DNA of 20,654 nt from CAVALG01 sp963630555 (lineage in GTDB: Bacteria; Bacillota; Clostridia; Oscillospirales; Acutalibacteraceae): contig CAVGND010000030.1 in assembly GCA_963630555.1 (NCBI GenBank), forward strand, positions 1 to 20,654, read 5' to 3'. Of this stretch, positions 14,248-20,563 are shown one piece after another. The notes beneath the pieces are model-generated. The model saw only the letters and a program-made list of their open reading frames with translations, did not search any database and was not told the DNA's origin. Numbering within the stretch: the first letter of the stretch is position 1; each line of letters begins with the position of its first letter. Both the position numbers and the translations under genes were made by a program.

Positions 14248-14874
14248 ATGGCTAGATATACAGGTCCTGTTTGCAGACTTTGCCGCCGCGAAGGACAGAA
14301 ATTGTTCTTGAAAGGCGAGCGTTGCTATTCCGCAAAATGTTCGGTCGGACGCAGAGCGTATGCTCCCGGTCAACACGGTCAGGGTCGTAAAAAATCTTCG
14401 GAATACGGACTCCAGCTCCGTGCTAAACAGAAAGCAAGACGTTATTACGGAGTTAACGAAGTTCAGTTCCATCATTATTTTGAAATTGCCGAGCGTAAAG
14501 CAGGCGTTACAGGTGAAAATCTTTTAAGATTGCTCGAAAGCCGTCTTGACAATATTGTTTACAGGGTTGGTTTCGCTTCATCCCGTGCCGAGGCAAGACA
14601 ACTTGTCGGTCACGGTCACTTTGAAGTAAACGGCAAGCGTGTAGATATCGCTTCTTACCTTGTAAAATCCGGTGATGTGGTTTCTGTTTGCGAAAAATCA
14701 CGCGGCAGTGAGAAAATCAAAGCCGTTGTTGAAGCAAATTCGGCACATCCGGTTCCCCAGTGGATTGATGTCAACCGTGACGCACTTGAGGCTAAGATTA
14801 TCAATCTGCCGGAACGCGATATGATCGACGCTCCTATTGAGGAACAACTCATTGTCGAGTTCTATTCAAAATAA
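14248..14874 (+). CDS. rpsD: 30S ribosomal protein S4 (uS4), zinc form
   Basis: S4 starts 30S assembly at the five-way junction of 16S rRNA and controls its own synthesis in many bacteria. The 208-residue protein has four cysteines at 9, 12, 26 and 31 (the zinc form) and an S4 RNA-binding domain with SRLDNIVYRVGFASSRAEAR and VGHGHFEVNGKRV. ATG 14248 follows TTGGAGGTG (14234-14242). In Bacilli rpsD is often a separate gene; its place here between rpsK and rpoA is the clostridial layout. A structured 124-bp gap follows. Confidence 0.98.
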   Translation: MARYTGPVCRLCRREGQKLFLKGERCYSAKCSVGRRAYAPGQHGQGRKKSSEYGLQLRAKQKARRYYGVNEVQFHHYFEIAERKAGVTGENLLRLLESRLDNIVYRVGFASSRAEARQLVGHGHFEVNGKRVDIASYLVKSGDVVSVCEKSRGSEKIKAVVEANSAHPVPQWIDVNRDALEAKIINLPERDMIDAPIEEQLIVEFYSK

Positions 14875-14998
14875 TAAGGATAACTTGTTTGCCGGTTTTT
14901 TATTCGGTATTTACGGCTCTGCAAGGCTTAGCCGCACTAAACTTTGCGGGGCGTTATCCAAATAATATTTTAAACAAGTGCGGAGAAATGGAGCTTTT
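14875..14998 (+). promoter_or_regulatory. Structured rpsD-rpoA intergenic region, possible promoter and alternative hairpins
   Basis: This is the largest gap inside the cluster. It holds an inverted pair GGATAAC (14878-14884) / GTTATCC (14953-14959), another CTTGTTT (14884-14890) / AAACAAG (14972-14978), and two hairpins that cannot both form because they share bases: CGGCT (14914-14918) / AGCCG (14930-14934) versus CCGCA (14932-14936) / TGCGG (14945-14949). A promoter-like TTGTTT (14885-14890), 17-bp spacer, TATTTA (14908-14913) is also present but is only moderate. It may adjust expression of rpoA and rplQ. Confidence 0.4.
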
Positions 14999-15946
14999 AT
15001 GATAGAAATTGAAAAGCCCAGAATTGAAACACTGGATTTAGCAGATGACGGTACTTACGGTAAATTTACCTTAGAACCGCTTGAGGGTGGGTACGGTACA
15101 ACTTTAGGAAACAGCCTGCGCAGAGTGCTTCTTTCATCTTTGCCCGGCGTTGCTGTAACGAGTCTTAAGATTGACGGTGTTCAGCACGAGTTTTCTACCA
15201 TCCCCAATGTTAAAGAGGATGTTACTGAAATTGTTTTAAACATCAAAAGTCTGATTGCAAAACTTCACAGCGAGGAACCCAAAACCGTTTATATTGAAGC
15301 GGAAGGTCCTTGCGAAGTTACCGGTGCGTCTATTAAATGTGACAGCGAGGTTGAAATTCTTAACCCCGACCTTCACATTGCAACGGTAGACGAGGGCGGT
15401 AAGCTCTTTATGGAGATGACAATTGACCGAGGCCGCGGTTATGTTTCTTCCGATAAAAACAAGTCGGAGCAGAATATAATCGGCGTTATTTCGGTTGATT
15501 CAATCTTCACACCTGTTATAAAGGTTAATTACTCGGTTGAAAACACCCGTGTCGGTCAACAGATTGACTATGACCGTCTTACGATTGAAGTGTGGACAAA
15601 CGGTACTATAACCGCACAGGAAGCCGTTTCTTTGGCTGCCAAGATCCTCACTGAGCATCTCAACCTGTTTGTGGGACTTTCAACAACAGGATTTGAAAGC
15701 AACATAATGGTTGAAAAACAGGGCGACGATAAAGAAAAAGTCCTTGAGATGACCATTGAAGAACTTGACCTTTCGGTTCGCAGTTTCAACTGCCTGAAAC
15801 GCGCCGGAATAAACACGGTTGAAGATCTTATCACCAAAACCGAAGACGATATGATGAAGGTTCGTAATTTGGGACGTAAATCACTTGAAGAGGTTATCGC
15901 AAAGCTTGACTCGCTCGGCTTTACCCTCGCAAGTGAAGAAGAATAA
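14999..15946 (+). CDS. rpoA: DNA-directed RNA polymerase alpha subunit
   Basis: The alpha subunit dimer is the scaffold for RNA polymerase assembly; its C-terminal domain binds UP-element DNA and activators. ATG 14999, 5 nt after GGAG (14990-14993), gives 315 residues starting MIEIEKPRIETL; an upstream in-frame GTG at 14978 would add 7 residues. The N-terminal domain (about 1-230) has YGKFTLEPLEGGYGTTLGNSLRRVLLSSLPG in conserved blocks; the C-terminal domain (about 250-312) has LDLSVRSFNCLKRAGINTVEDL and NLGRKSLEEV. This domain would recognise the A-tracts seen upstream of the operon promoter. Confidence 0.98.
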   Translation: MIEIEKPRIETLDLADDGTYGKFTLEPLEGGYGTTLGNSLRRVLLSSLPGVAVTSLKIDGVQHEFSTIPNVKEDVTEIVLNIKSLIAKLHSEEPKTVYIEAEGPCEVTGASIKCDSEVEILNPDLHIATVDEGGKLFMEMTIDRGRGYVSSDKNKSEQNIIGVISVDSIFTPVIKVNYSVENTRVGQQIDYDRLTIEVWTNGTITAQEAVSLAAKILTEHLNLFVGLSTTGFESNIMVEKQGDDKEKVLEMTIEELDLSVRSFNCLKRAGINTVEDLITKTEDDMMKVRNLGRKSLEEVIAKLDSLGFTLASEEE

Positions 15947-15967
15947 TGAGTTGAAGGAGTGTTATAA

Positions 15968-16312
15968 ATGCCCGGTACCAGAAAACTCGGAAGAACAAGC
16001 GACCACAGAATCGCTATGCTTCGCGCAATGGTTACCTTTTTGCTTGAAAACGGTAAAATAGAAACTACCGTTACCCGCGCTAAAGAGGTAAGCGCCATGA
16101 CCGAGAAGTACATCACACTCGCTAAAGATAATAGTCTTCACAGCAAAAGGCAGGCAATGGCTTTCATTACCAAAGCCGAAGTCGTAAAGAAACTTTATGA
16201 TGAAATTGCCCCCTCATATGCTGATAGAAACGGCGGTTATTGCCGTATAACCAAAACGGGTCCCCGCCGTGGTGACGCCGCTGAAATGGCTATTATTGAG
16301 CTGGTAAAATAA
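15968..16312 (+). CDS. rplQ: 50S ribosomal protein L17 (bL17)
   Basis: L17 sits near the tunnel exit on the 50S subunit. The 114-residue protein starts PGTRKLGRTSDHRIAMLRAMVTFLLENGKIETT and ends GGYCRITKTGPRRGDAAEMAIIELV, both diagnostic. ATG 15968 follows AAGGAGTG (15954-15961). It is the last gene before the terminator. The ECF transporter genes, truA, rplM and rpsI that often follow in Firmicutes are missing; an accessory gene follows instead. Confidence 0.98.
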   Translation: MPGTRKLGRTSDHRIAMLRAMVTFLLENGKIETTVTRAKEVSAMTEKYITLAKDNSLHSKRQAMAFITKAEVVKKLYDEIAPSYADRNGGYCRITKTGPRRGDAAEMAIIELVK

Positions 16313-16324
16313 TTTTAATTTCTG

Positions 16325-16363
16325 AACCGCCCGAAATCACCGCAGATTTTGGGCGGTTTTTTT
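16325..16363 (+). terminator. Rho-independent terminator of the ribosomal superoperon
   Basis: AACCGCCC (16325-16332) pairs with GGGCGGTT (16351-16358), continued inward by a G-U pair and AAATC/GATTT around loop ACCGCA, making a 14-bp stem. It runs into seven T's (16357-16363). It lies 13 bp after the rplQ stop and is the only strong terminator after the operon promoter. Confidence 0.95.
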
Positions 16364-16383
16364 AACTTGAATTTTAAAAATGT

Positions 16384-16412
16384 TTGACATATTTTATATA
16401 CGGTATTACAAT
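16384..16412 (+). promoter_or_regulatory. Sigma-A promoter of the LRR-dockerin gene
   Basis: -35 TTGACA (16384-16389, consensus), 17-bp spacer, -10 TACAAT (16407-16412, 5 of 6). Transcription would start near 16419, about 41 nt before the ATG. The gene is therefore independent of the ribosomal operon. Confidence 0.85.
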
Positions 16413-16459
16413 TAAGTGAAAGATACAATCGCTTTAAATAATGCATAAGAGGAGTTTGT

Positions 16460-18169
16460 ATGGGCATAAACAGATGCAAAAAACTATTATCTATCCTTTT
16501 TACAACGCTTTTACTGTTTTCCGCCGTGCCGAAAGGTGTGCTTGATATTGCCGTAAGTGCGGAAACAACAAGCGGCACAACGGGTGACTGCACATGGACG
16601 CTCAATGGCACTCGCCTTACCGTAAGCGGCAACGGTAAAATGGCGGGATATAATAAATACGCTGCACCGTGGGGTGTAAATATCACAACGGTTACCGTTA
16701 AACAGGGCGTAACAGATATCGGAAGCAATGCGTTTTATCGGTGTGCGGGTCTTAAGAGCGCAACTATACCGAAAAGTGTGACAAGTATAGAGGCTTCTGC
16801 GTTTGAAGGTTGTACAAGCCTGACAAGAGTAACGATACCCGGCGCTGTGACAAGCATAGGAACATCTGCATTTGACGGTTGTACCGGTCTTACGAACATA
16901 GTTATACTCGACAGTGTAACAAGTATAGGTTCATGTGCATTTTCCGGCTGCACAGGGCTTGCAGGTATAACGGTATTGGGCAGCATAACAAGTATAGGCA
17001 ACGCTGCTTTTTACGGCTGCACCGGACTTACAAGCGTATCGATACCCGATGGTGTAAAATATATAGACGGCAGCGCTTTTAACGGTTGCACAGGGCTTAC
17101 AAATATAGATATACCTAACAGTGTAACGGATATAGGCTCGTGGGCTTTTAAGGGCTGTACGGGCCTCACCGACATAATTATACCCGAAAGCGTAATAAAT
17201 GTGGGCGACGGGGCATTTGACGGCTGTACAGGACTTACAAGCATAGCAATACCGAACAGTGTAACAAGCATAGGTGATTATACATTTTCCGGCTGCACGG
17301 GTCTTACAAATATAGATATACCCAACAGTGTAAAAACCATAGACCCATGGGCATTCAAAGGCTGTACGAAACTTACGGGAATAGCAGTTCCCGACAGCGT
17401 AATAAGTATAGGCAGCGGTGTGTTTTACGGTTGCACGGGACTTATAAGCATAATCATACCCGACAGCGTAACAAACATAGGCAGTTTGGTATTTAAGGGA
17501 TGCAATAGCCTGGTTATAAAAACACCCGAAAACAGTGCGGCGCATAAATACGCAGAAAAAAACAATATTAAATATGAGTTGATTATACCCGTTACCGTTG
17601 AATCTGACGATAAAAACGTTGCGATAATTACCGACAGCAGCATAATCCCGTCGGAAGGTGTAACGCTTTTAATCACAAAGGTCGAAAGCATAGATGAAAC
17701 ATATGAAACGCAGCTTAAAAATCTCGGCGAAGGGAAATATTCCGCATACAGCATTGACCTTATGAAAGGTGAGGAAAAAGTCCAACCGAACGATATTGTT
17801 ACCGTAAGTATCGCAGTGCCCGACGGTATGGACGGCGCAAAATGCAAGGTTTACCGCACGGAAAGCGACGGAGCGCTGACCGATATGAAGGCAAGCTTGA
17901 ATGACGGTAAACTAATTTTCGCAACCGATAATTTAGGTATGTATATACTCACACAGCCCGCAAGAAGTGTAGGTGATTTAAACGGTGACGGGTTTGTAAA
18001 TTCCCTCGATACCGTTATGGTGCTCAATTGCGATGCCAGATTGATAACGGTAACCGATTCTCAACTTGCGTACTTTGATGTGGATGGCAGCGGTGCGGTT
18101 GATGTGATTGACGCCATACTGATTCTTCAATATGACGCACAGATTATAGAAAAATTTCCGATAGAATAA
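16460..18169 (+). CDS. Secreted BspA-like leucine-rich-repeat protein with C-terminal dockerin
   Basis: The 569-residue protein has a signal peptide (basic start, hydrophobic 9-22, likely cleavage after AVSA at 34), a short lead-in, then twelve 23-residue repeats (75-350) of the LRR_5/BspA type, consensus LTNIxIPNSVTSIGxxAFxGCTG. A region of unknown fold (about 375-500) follows, then a full dockerin (504-569) with EF-hand repeats DLNGDGFVNSLD (506-517) and DVDGSGAVDVID (540-551). LRR_5 proteins often bind surfaces or polymers; the dockerin implies attachment to a cohesin-bearing scaffold outside the cell. Ligand unknown. ATG 16460 follows AGAGGAG (16448-16454). The 3' end belongs to the 156-bp repeat. 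Confidence 0.93.
   Translation: MGINRCKKLLSILFTTLLLFSAVPKGVLDIAVSAETTSGTTGDCTWTLNGTRLTVSGNGKMAGYNKYAAPWGVNITTVTVKQGVTDIGSNAFYRCAGLKSATIPKSVTSIEASAFEGCTSLTRVTIPGAVTSIGTSAFDGCTGLTNIVILDSVTSIGSCAFSGCTGLAGITVLGSITSIGNAAFYGCTGLTSVSIPDGVKYIDGSAFNGCTGLTNIDIPNSVTDIGSWAFKGCTGLTDIIIPESVINVGDGAFDGCTGLTSIAIPNSVTSIGDYTFSGCTGLTNIDIPNSVKTIDPWAFKGCTKLTGIAVPDSVISIGSGVFYGCTGLISIIIPDSVTNIGSLVFKGCNSLVIKTPENSAAHKYAEKNNIKYELIIPVTVESDDKNVAIITDSSIIPSEGVTLLITKVESIDETYETQLKNLGEGKYSAYSIDLMKGEEKVQPNDIVTVSIAVPDGMDGAKCKVYRTESDGALTDMKASLNDGKLIFATDNLGMYILTQPARSVGDLNGDGFVNSLDTVMVLNCDARLITVTDSQLAYFDVDGSGAVDVIDAILILQYDAQIIEKFPIE
16682..17509 (+). repeat. Twelve degenerate 69-bp tandem repeats encoding the LRR array
   Basis: The LRR region is built of 69-bp units in frame (repeat 2 starts at 16751, repeat 12 ends at 17509). 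Units are diverged in DNA, but some pairs are close, such as repeats 7 and 10 (both LTNIDIPNSV... with WAFKGCT). The pattern produces long antisense reading frames across the region that are not real genes. Confidence 0.9.
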
Positions 18170-18265
18170 ATTTAACCCCCGAAGCAGCATTGTTTCGGGG
18201 GTGCTTTATGTGTTGGATTAGCCTGTAGACAGTAGATTTCAGATATTAGATGCGGCAGGCGGCAG
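18110..18265 (+). repeat. Copy 2 of the 156-bp direct repeat
   Basis: Matches 152-307 with 9 substitutions and no gaps by hand alignment. Five of the nine lie in the terminator hairpin; one is in the stem and leaves a G-U pair, the other four are in the loop, so the fold is kept. It ends at 18265, inside a short GC-rich hairpin (18251-18270). Confidence 0.9.
18176..18207 (+). terminator. Rho-independent terminator of the LRR-dockerin gene
   Basis: CCCCCGAAGC (18176-18185) pairs with GTTTCGGGGG (18192-18201) with one G-U pair and a 6-nt loop, then TGCTTTA. It is the homologue of the hairpin at 218-243. Confidence 0.8.
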
Positions 18266-18288
18266 CCGCAGTTTCGCACAGATTCGAG

Positions 18289-18426
18289 GTTGTCCGCCGT
18301 GCCGCACGCCGCCTGAAAACGAAGTTTTCTGGCGGCGCAAATCTCAACAGGGCAATGCCGATACACAAATCAGATTGCGCCGCCCCGAGCGTACCGCTTG
18401 GAGCGGCGTGCGGTGCGGCGGACAAC
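18289..18426 (+). other. Four-way-junction (cloverleaf) structured element, non-coding
   Basis: Outer arms 18289-18312 and 18403-18426 are 24 nt each and pair along their full length; the only two non-Watson-Crick positions are tandem G-U pairs (T18300, G18301 with T18414, G18415 region). Inside are three adjoining stems with 0-2 nt linkers: GAAAAC/GTTTTC around GAA (18315-18329); a 13-bp stem with one bulged A (18331-18344 with 18372-18384); and CCGAGCG/CGCTTGG around TAC (18385-18401) with one G-U pair. Almost every base is accounted for. TCGAG (18284-18288) and CTCGA (18435-18439) may extend the outer stem across a bulge. No convincing reading frame. It could be a small RNA, a mobile non-autonomous element, or a dispersed palindromic repeat. 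Confidence 0.8.
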
Positions 18427-18507
18427 ATTGAACCCTCGACAAAAACAGCCCTTTACCGTAACGGTGCAAACCCGTTTTGCCGCCGCTGCCGGGCACGCCC
18501 CCCGTTT

Positions 18508-18553
18508 AAAAACGCAAAAAGCAATGTTGCCGCAACAAACGCAACAACATTGC
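18508..18553 (-). terminator. Rho-independent terminator of the minus-strand zinc-ribbon gene
   Basis: Read on the minus strand, GCAATGTTG (18553-18545) and CAACATTGC (18529-18521) form a 9-bp stem with a 15-nt loop, followed by TTTTT-GCG-TTTTT (18520-18508). It lies about 75 bp after the stop codon of the 18627-19874 gene. Confidence 0.75.
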
Positions 18554-18626
18554 AATTAAAATAAAATTGTTTTTTAGATAAAACCCGTATTAATTTCACC
18601 CGTCATATCTGCTGATAAATTGCTCG

Positions 18627-19874
18627 TCAGTTTGAAACCTCAAGCAATTTTTGGTTTATCCTTGTTTGAACTTCAATATAATAGGAAAGTTCGGCACTGT
18701 TTAAATTCTTGCTTTCCCATTCGTTGAATTTGCTGCACATATCGGAATACCTGCTCATATATTTCGAATAATCCGAAAGCAGATTGATATCGCTCGGATT
18801 TTCTTTATACTTTTTCATAAAGGCAACATATTCATCCATAAATTTTTCGTAACTGTCCATTGCGTCTTTAAAATCCTTGCGTATTCCGTCAACAAGGTTT
18901 TCACCGCTGCCTGTTTCGGCAGGCTTGGACTCCGCCGAACTTGATGATTCGGAAGAAGATGCCGTCGGCGCGCTTTCGCTGTCCTCGTCCGTTTTTTCGG
19001 AAGGTGCGTTAATCTGAATGTTCATAATATTATTGCCCTCATATTTAACCGAAATGCTCCAGCCCTCGCCGTCATCGGCATTATAATAATCGTCACCCTT
19101 GTCATAATCAACGGTAAAGCCCTTATCGGCGCAGGCTTTAATATATTCTTCATAGTCTGTCTTGCTTGTATCGCCTATGTATACCGAAAATCCGTCGTCG
19201 TATTCGTAGTCGAATTTACCGGTTAATGATTTGGGCTCGGGCAGTCTGCTGCCTGCCGCGCCCGTCGGCCATGAGATAGGCGCAAACTCCATAGGCGCGT
19301 CGAGTTGAATGCTTAAATCGTCCGTGTAATGCGAAAGTTCCAAACAGTATCCGTCCTTGTTAAAGGCTTTGTATGAATTTGAATCTTTTTCCGCGTCAAC
19401 CGTAAAGCCTTTGTTCGCGCAGGACTTCACATATTTGCTGTATTCACTGTCCGTAACACCTTTAAAGGTAACCCAAAGTTCTTCTTCCGAATTTTCATAA
19501 ACCATATTTACGGAAGCGTGCGGTTCGGGCAGCATATCCGATAAAACAAATTCCGACCATTTGCTTTTTCCGCCTGCAAACACCGCAGCTATTATAATAA
19601 TTACCGCTGCCGCCGCAATTGCCGCGTAAAGCCACCACTGTTTGTAAAAAGGCTTTTTGGGAGATTTTTCGGGAATGCCGTTATCGGCTGCCACTGTATT
19701 GCTTAAAATCGGCTCTACAACGGGCGAAACCTGCCGCTTTTCGGAGTCGCCCGTAACGGTTTCTTCCTGTGCAGGGTGCGCGGCGGGTGCTCCCTTAGGT
19801 ACAGCAGGTGCCCCGCACGCCGCGCAGAATGCAGCACCGTCTTTAATTTCTTTTCCGCATTTTTTACAAAACAT
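18627..19874 (-). CDS. Zinc-ribbon membrane-anchored protein with a duplicated domain
   Basis: The start was set at 19874 (ATG on the minus strand), just behind CGGAGG (19887-19882), giving 415 residues; longer in-frame forms to 20078 cross the promoter. Order: zinc ribbon with C3, C6, C17, C20; proline/alanine linker; one membrane helix (about 80-101); two copies of an 80-residue domain (115-194 and 211-291), each starting LPEP and sharing Y-x2-C-x3-GFTVD and an ending Q-(L/I)-(D/N)-AP; a Ser/Glu-rich linker (296-326); and a helical C-terminal region (327-415). The charge pattern puts the ribbon in the cytosol and the repeats outside. The tail resembles what I recall as DUF6591, unverified. 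Function unknown; it is divergent from an XRE regulator. Confidence 0.85.
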   Translation of the reverse strand: MFCKKCGKEIKDGAAFCAACGAPAVPKGAPAAHPAQEETVTGDSEKRQVSPVVEPILSNTVAADNGIPEKSPKKPFYKQWWLYAAIAAAAVIIIIAAVFAGGKSKWSEFVLSDMLPEPHASVNMVYENSEEELWVTFKGVTDSEYSKYVKSCANKGFTVDAEKDSNSYKAFNKDGYCLELSHYTDDLSIQLDAPMEFAPISWPTGAAGSRLPEPKSLTGKFDYEYDDGFSVYIGDTSKTDYEEYIKACADKGFTVDYDKGDDYYNADDGEGWSISVKYEGNNIMNIQINAPSEKTDEDSESAPTASSSESSSSAESKPAETGSGENLVDGIRKDFKDAMDSYEKFMDEYVAFMKKYKENPSDINLLSDYSKYMSRYSDMCSKFNEWESKNLNSAELSYYIEVQTRINQKLLEVSN

Positions 19875-19925
19875 AGTTTTCCTCCGTGATTTATATTTTT
19901 TACAAATAATAAATATGCTGCAAGT

Positions 19926-19954
19926 ATTATACATCTTTAAGTTAAGTTTGTCAA
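19926..19954 (-). promoter_or_regulatory. Consensus sigma-A promoter of the zinc-ribbon gene
   Basis: On the minus strand: -35 TTGACA (19954-19949), exactly 17-bp spacer, -10 TATAAT (19931-19926). Both boxes match consensus perfectly. Transcription would start near 19919, about 45 nt before the ATG. Such a strong promoter next to a regulator gene suggests repression under some conditions. Confidence 0.92.
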
Positions 19955-19965
19955 TCTTTGGGTTA

Positions 19966-19994
19966 TTAAAAAACAGCCTGTAATTTAATATACT
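19966..19994 (+). promoter_or_regulatory. Candidate promoter of the XRE regulator gene
   Basis: -35-like TTAAAA (19966-19971), 17-bp spacer, -10 TATACT (19989-19994). It is back to back with the minus-strand promoter, with 11 bp between the two -35 boxes. CTGT occurs at 19978, 19993 and 20006, twice as ACTGTT, and ACAG-C-CTGT (19973-19981) is a small palindrome; these are possible operator half-sites. Confidence 0.5.
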
Positions 19995-20034
19995 GTTCTT
20001 ATAGACTGTTTTATTTGCGGCAAGAGGTGTTGAA

Positions 20035-20376
20035 ATGACGGCGTTGGAATTAAAAAATATAGGCTTGCGGATTGCCAAACGGCGGCGGCAGATTGGCCTT
20101 ACACAGGAAACGCTCGCCGAAAAGATGAATGTGTCGGTTCAGATGATATCCAATGTTGAACGGGGAAACAAGGCTGTTAAAATCGAAAACCTTATAAAAA
20201 TAAGTGATATACTCGGTATCACTGCGGATTACATTTTAAAAGGCTCCGAGGCACGGCAAAACCGCAGCGAGTTAAGCGAAAAACTCAACCTTTTAAATGA
20301 GGACGATTACGGCACCGTCCGTGCCCTTACGGAATATCTGCTTAAGGCCGACGAAAGCCGAAACCGTCACACATAA
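20035..20376 (+). CDS. XRE-family helix-turn-helix transcriptional regulator
   Basis: The 113-residue protein has an N-terminal HTH_3/XRE DNA-binding domain (about residues 9-66): GLRIAKRRRQIGLTQETLAEKM, then the recognition helix VSVQMISNVERG (33-44) and LIKISDILGITADYIL. The last 40 residues are charged and probably helical, with no recognised effector domain. ATG 20035 follows AGAGGTG (20024-20030). It is divergent from the zinc-ribbon gene with 160 bp between; regulation of that gene and of itself is inferred from position. It ends before a good terminator. Confidence 0.93.
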   Translation: MTALELKNIGLRIAKRRRQIGLTQETLAEKMNVSVQMISNVERGNKAVKIENLIKISDILGITADYILKGSEARQNRSELSEKLNLLNEDDYGTVRALTEYLLKADESRNRHT

Positions 20377-20387
20377 TATGCAGCAAA

Positions 20388-20430
20388 GCGCTCCCTCCGG
20401 GCTGTTACCCGATCGGAGCGCTGCTTTTTT
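20388..20430 (+). terminator. Rho-independent terminator of the XRE gene
   Basis: GCGCTCC (20388-20394) pairs with GGAGCGC (20415-20421), with an inner CGGG/CCCG stem (20398-20401 with 20408-20411), followed by TGC and six T's (20425-20430). A 12-bp palindrome TTAACATGTTAA (20429-20440) overlaps its end. Confidence 0.9.
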
Positions 20431-20503
20431 AACATGTTAAGCACGGCTTTGAAACAACATTTCGTGAATTTCCAAATAAGGGACAGTCAGTGGATTTTTG
20501 CCC

Positions 20504-20532
20504 TTGAAAACAACTTCAAAGTGAGATATAAT
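20504..20532 (+). promoter_or_regulatory. Sigma-A promoter of the last gene
   Basis: -35 TTGAAA (20504-20509), 17-bp spacer, -10 TATAAT (20527-20532). Start expected near 20539, about 25 nt before the TTG start codon at 20564. Confidence 0.85.
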
Positions 20533-20563
20533 TATAGGTATGTTGCAGATTGGGGGAATTTTT

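Noticed and set aside
16682..17509. CRISPR-like array
   Set aside because: The 69-bp periodic units are in frame, coding and have no constant repeat with unique spacers; they are LRR modules.
16931..17545. Long antisense reading frame across the LRR gene
   Set aside because: It is produced by the 69-bp periodic repeats; the protein is rich in Tyr and Cys with no domain, and no promoter or ribosome binding site supports it.
18250..18564. Reading frame of about 100 codons over the structured region
   Set aside because: It runs through the paired arms of the four-way junction and has no ribosome binding site or protein-like pattern.
19875..20078. Extended N terminus for the zinc-ribbon protein
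   Set aside because: It would start inside the XRE gene and cross the perfect consensus promoter; the ATG at 19874 has a good ribosome binding site and begins the zinc ribbon.
20429..20440. TTAACATGTTAA palindrome as an operator
   Set aside because: It overlaps the end of the XRE terminator T-run and is over 60 bp from the next promoter, so a regulatory role is not supported.
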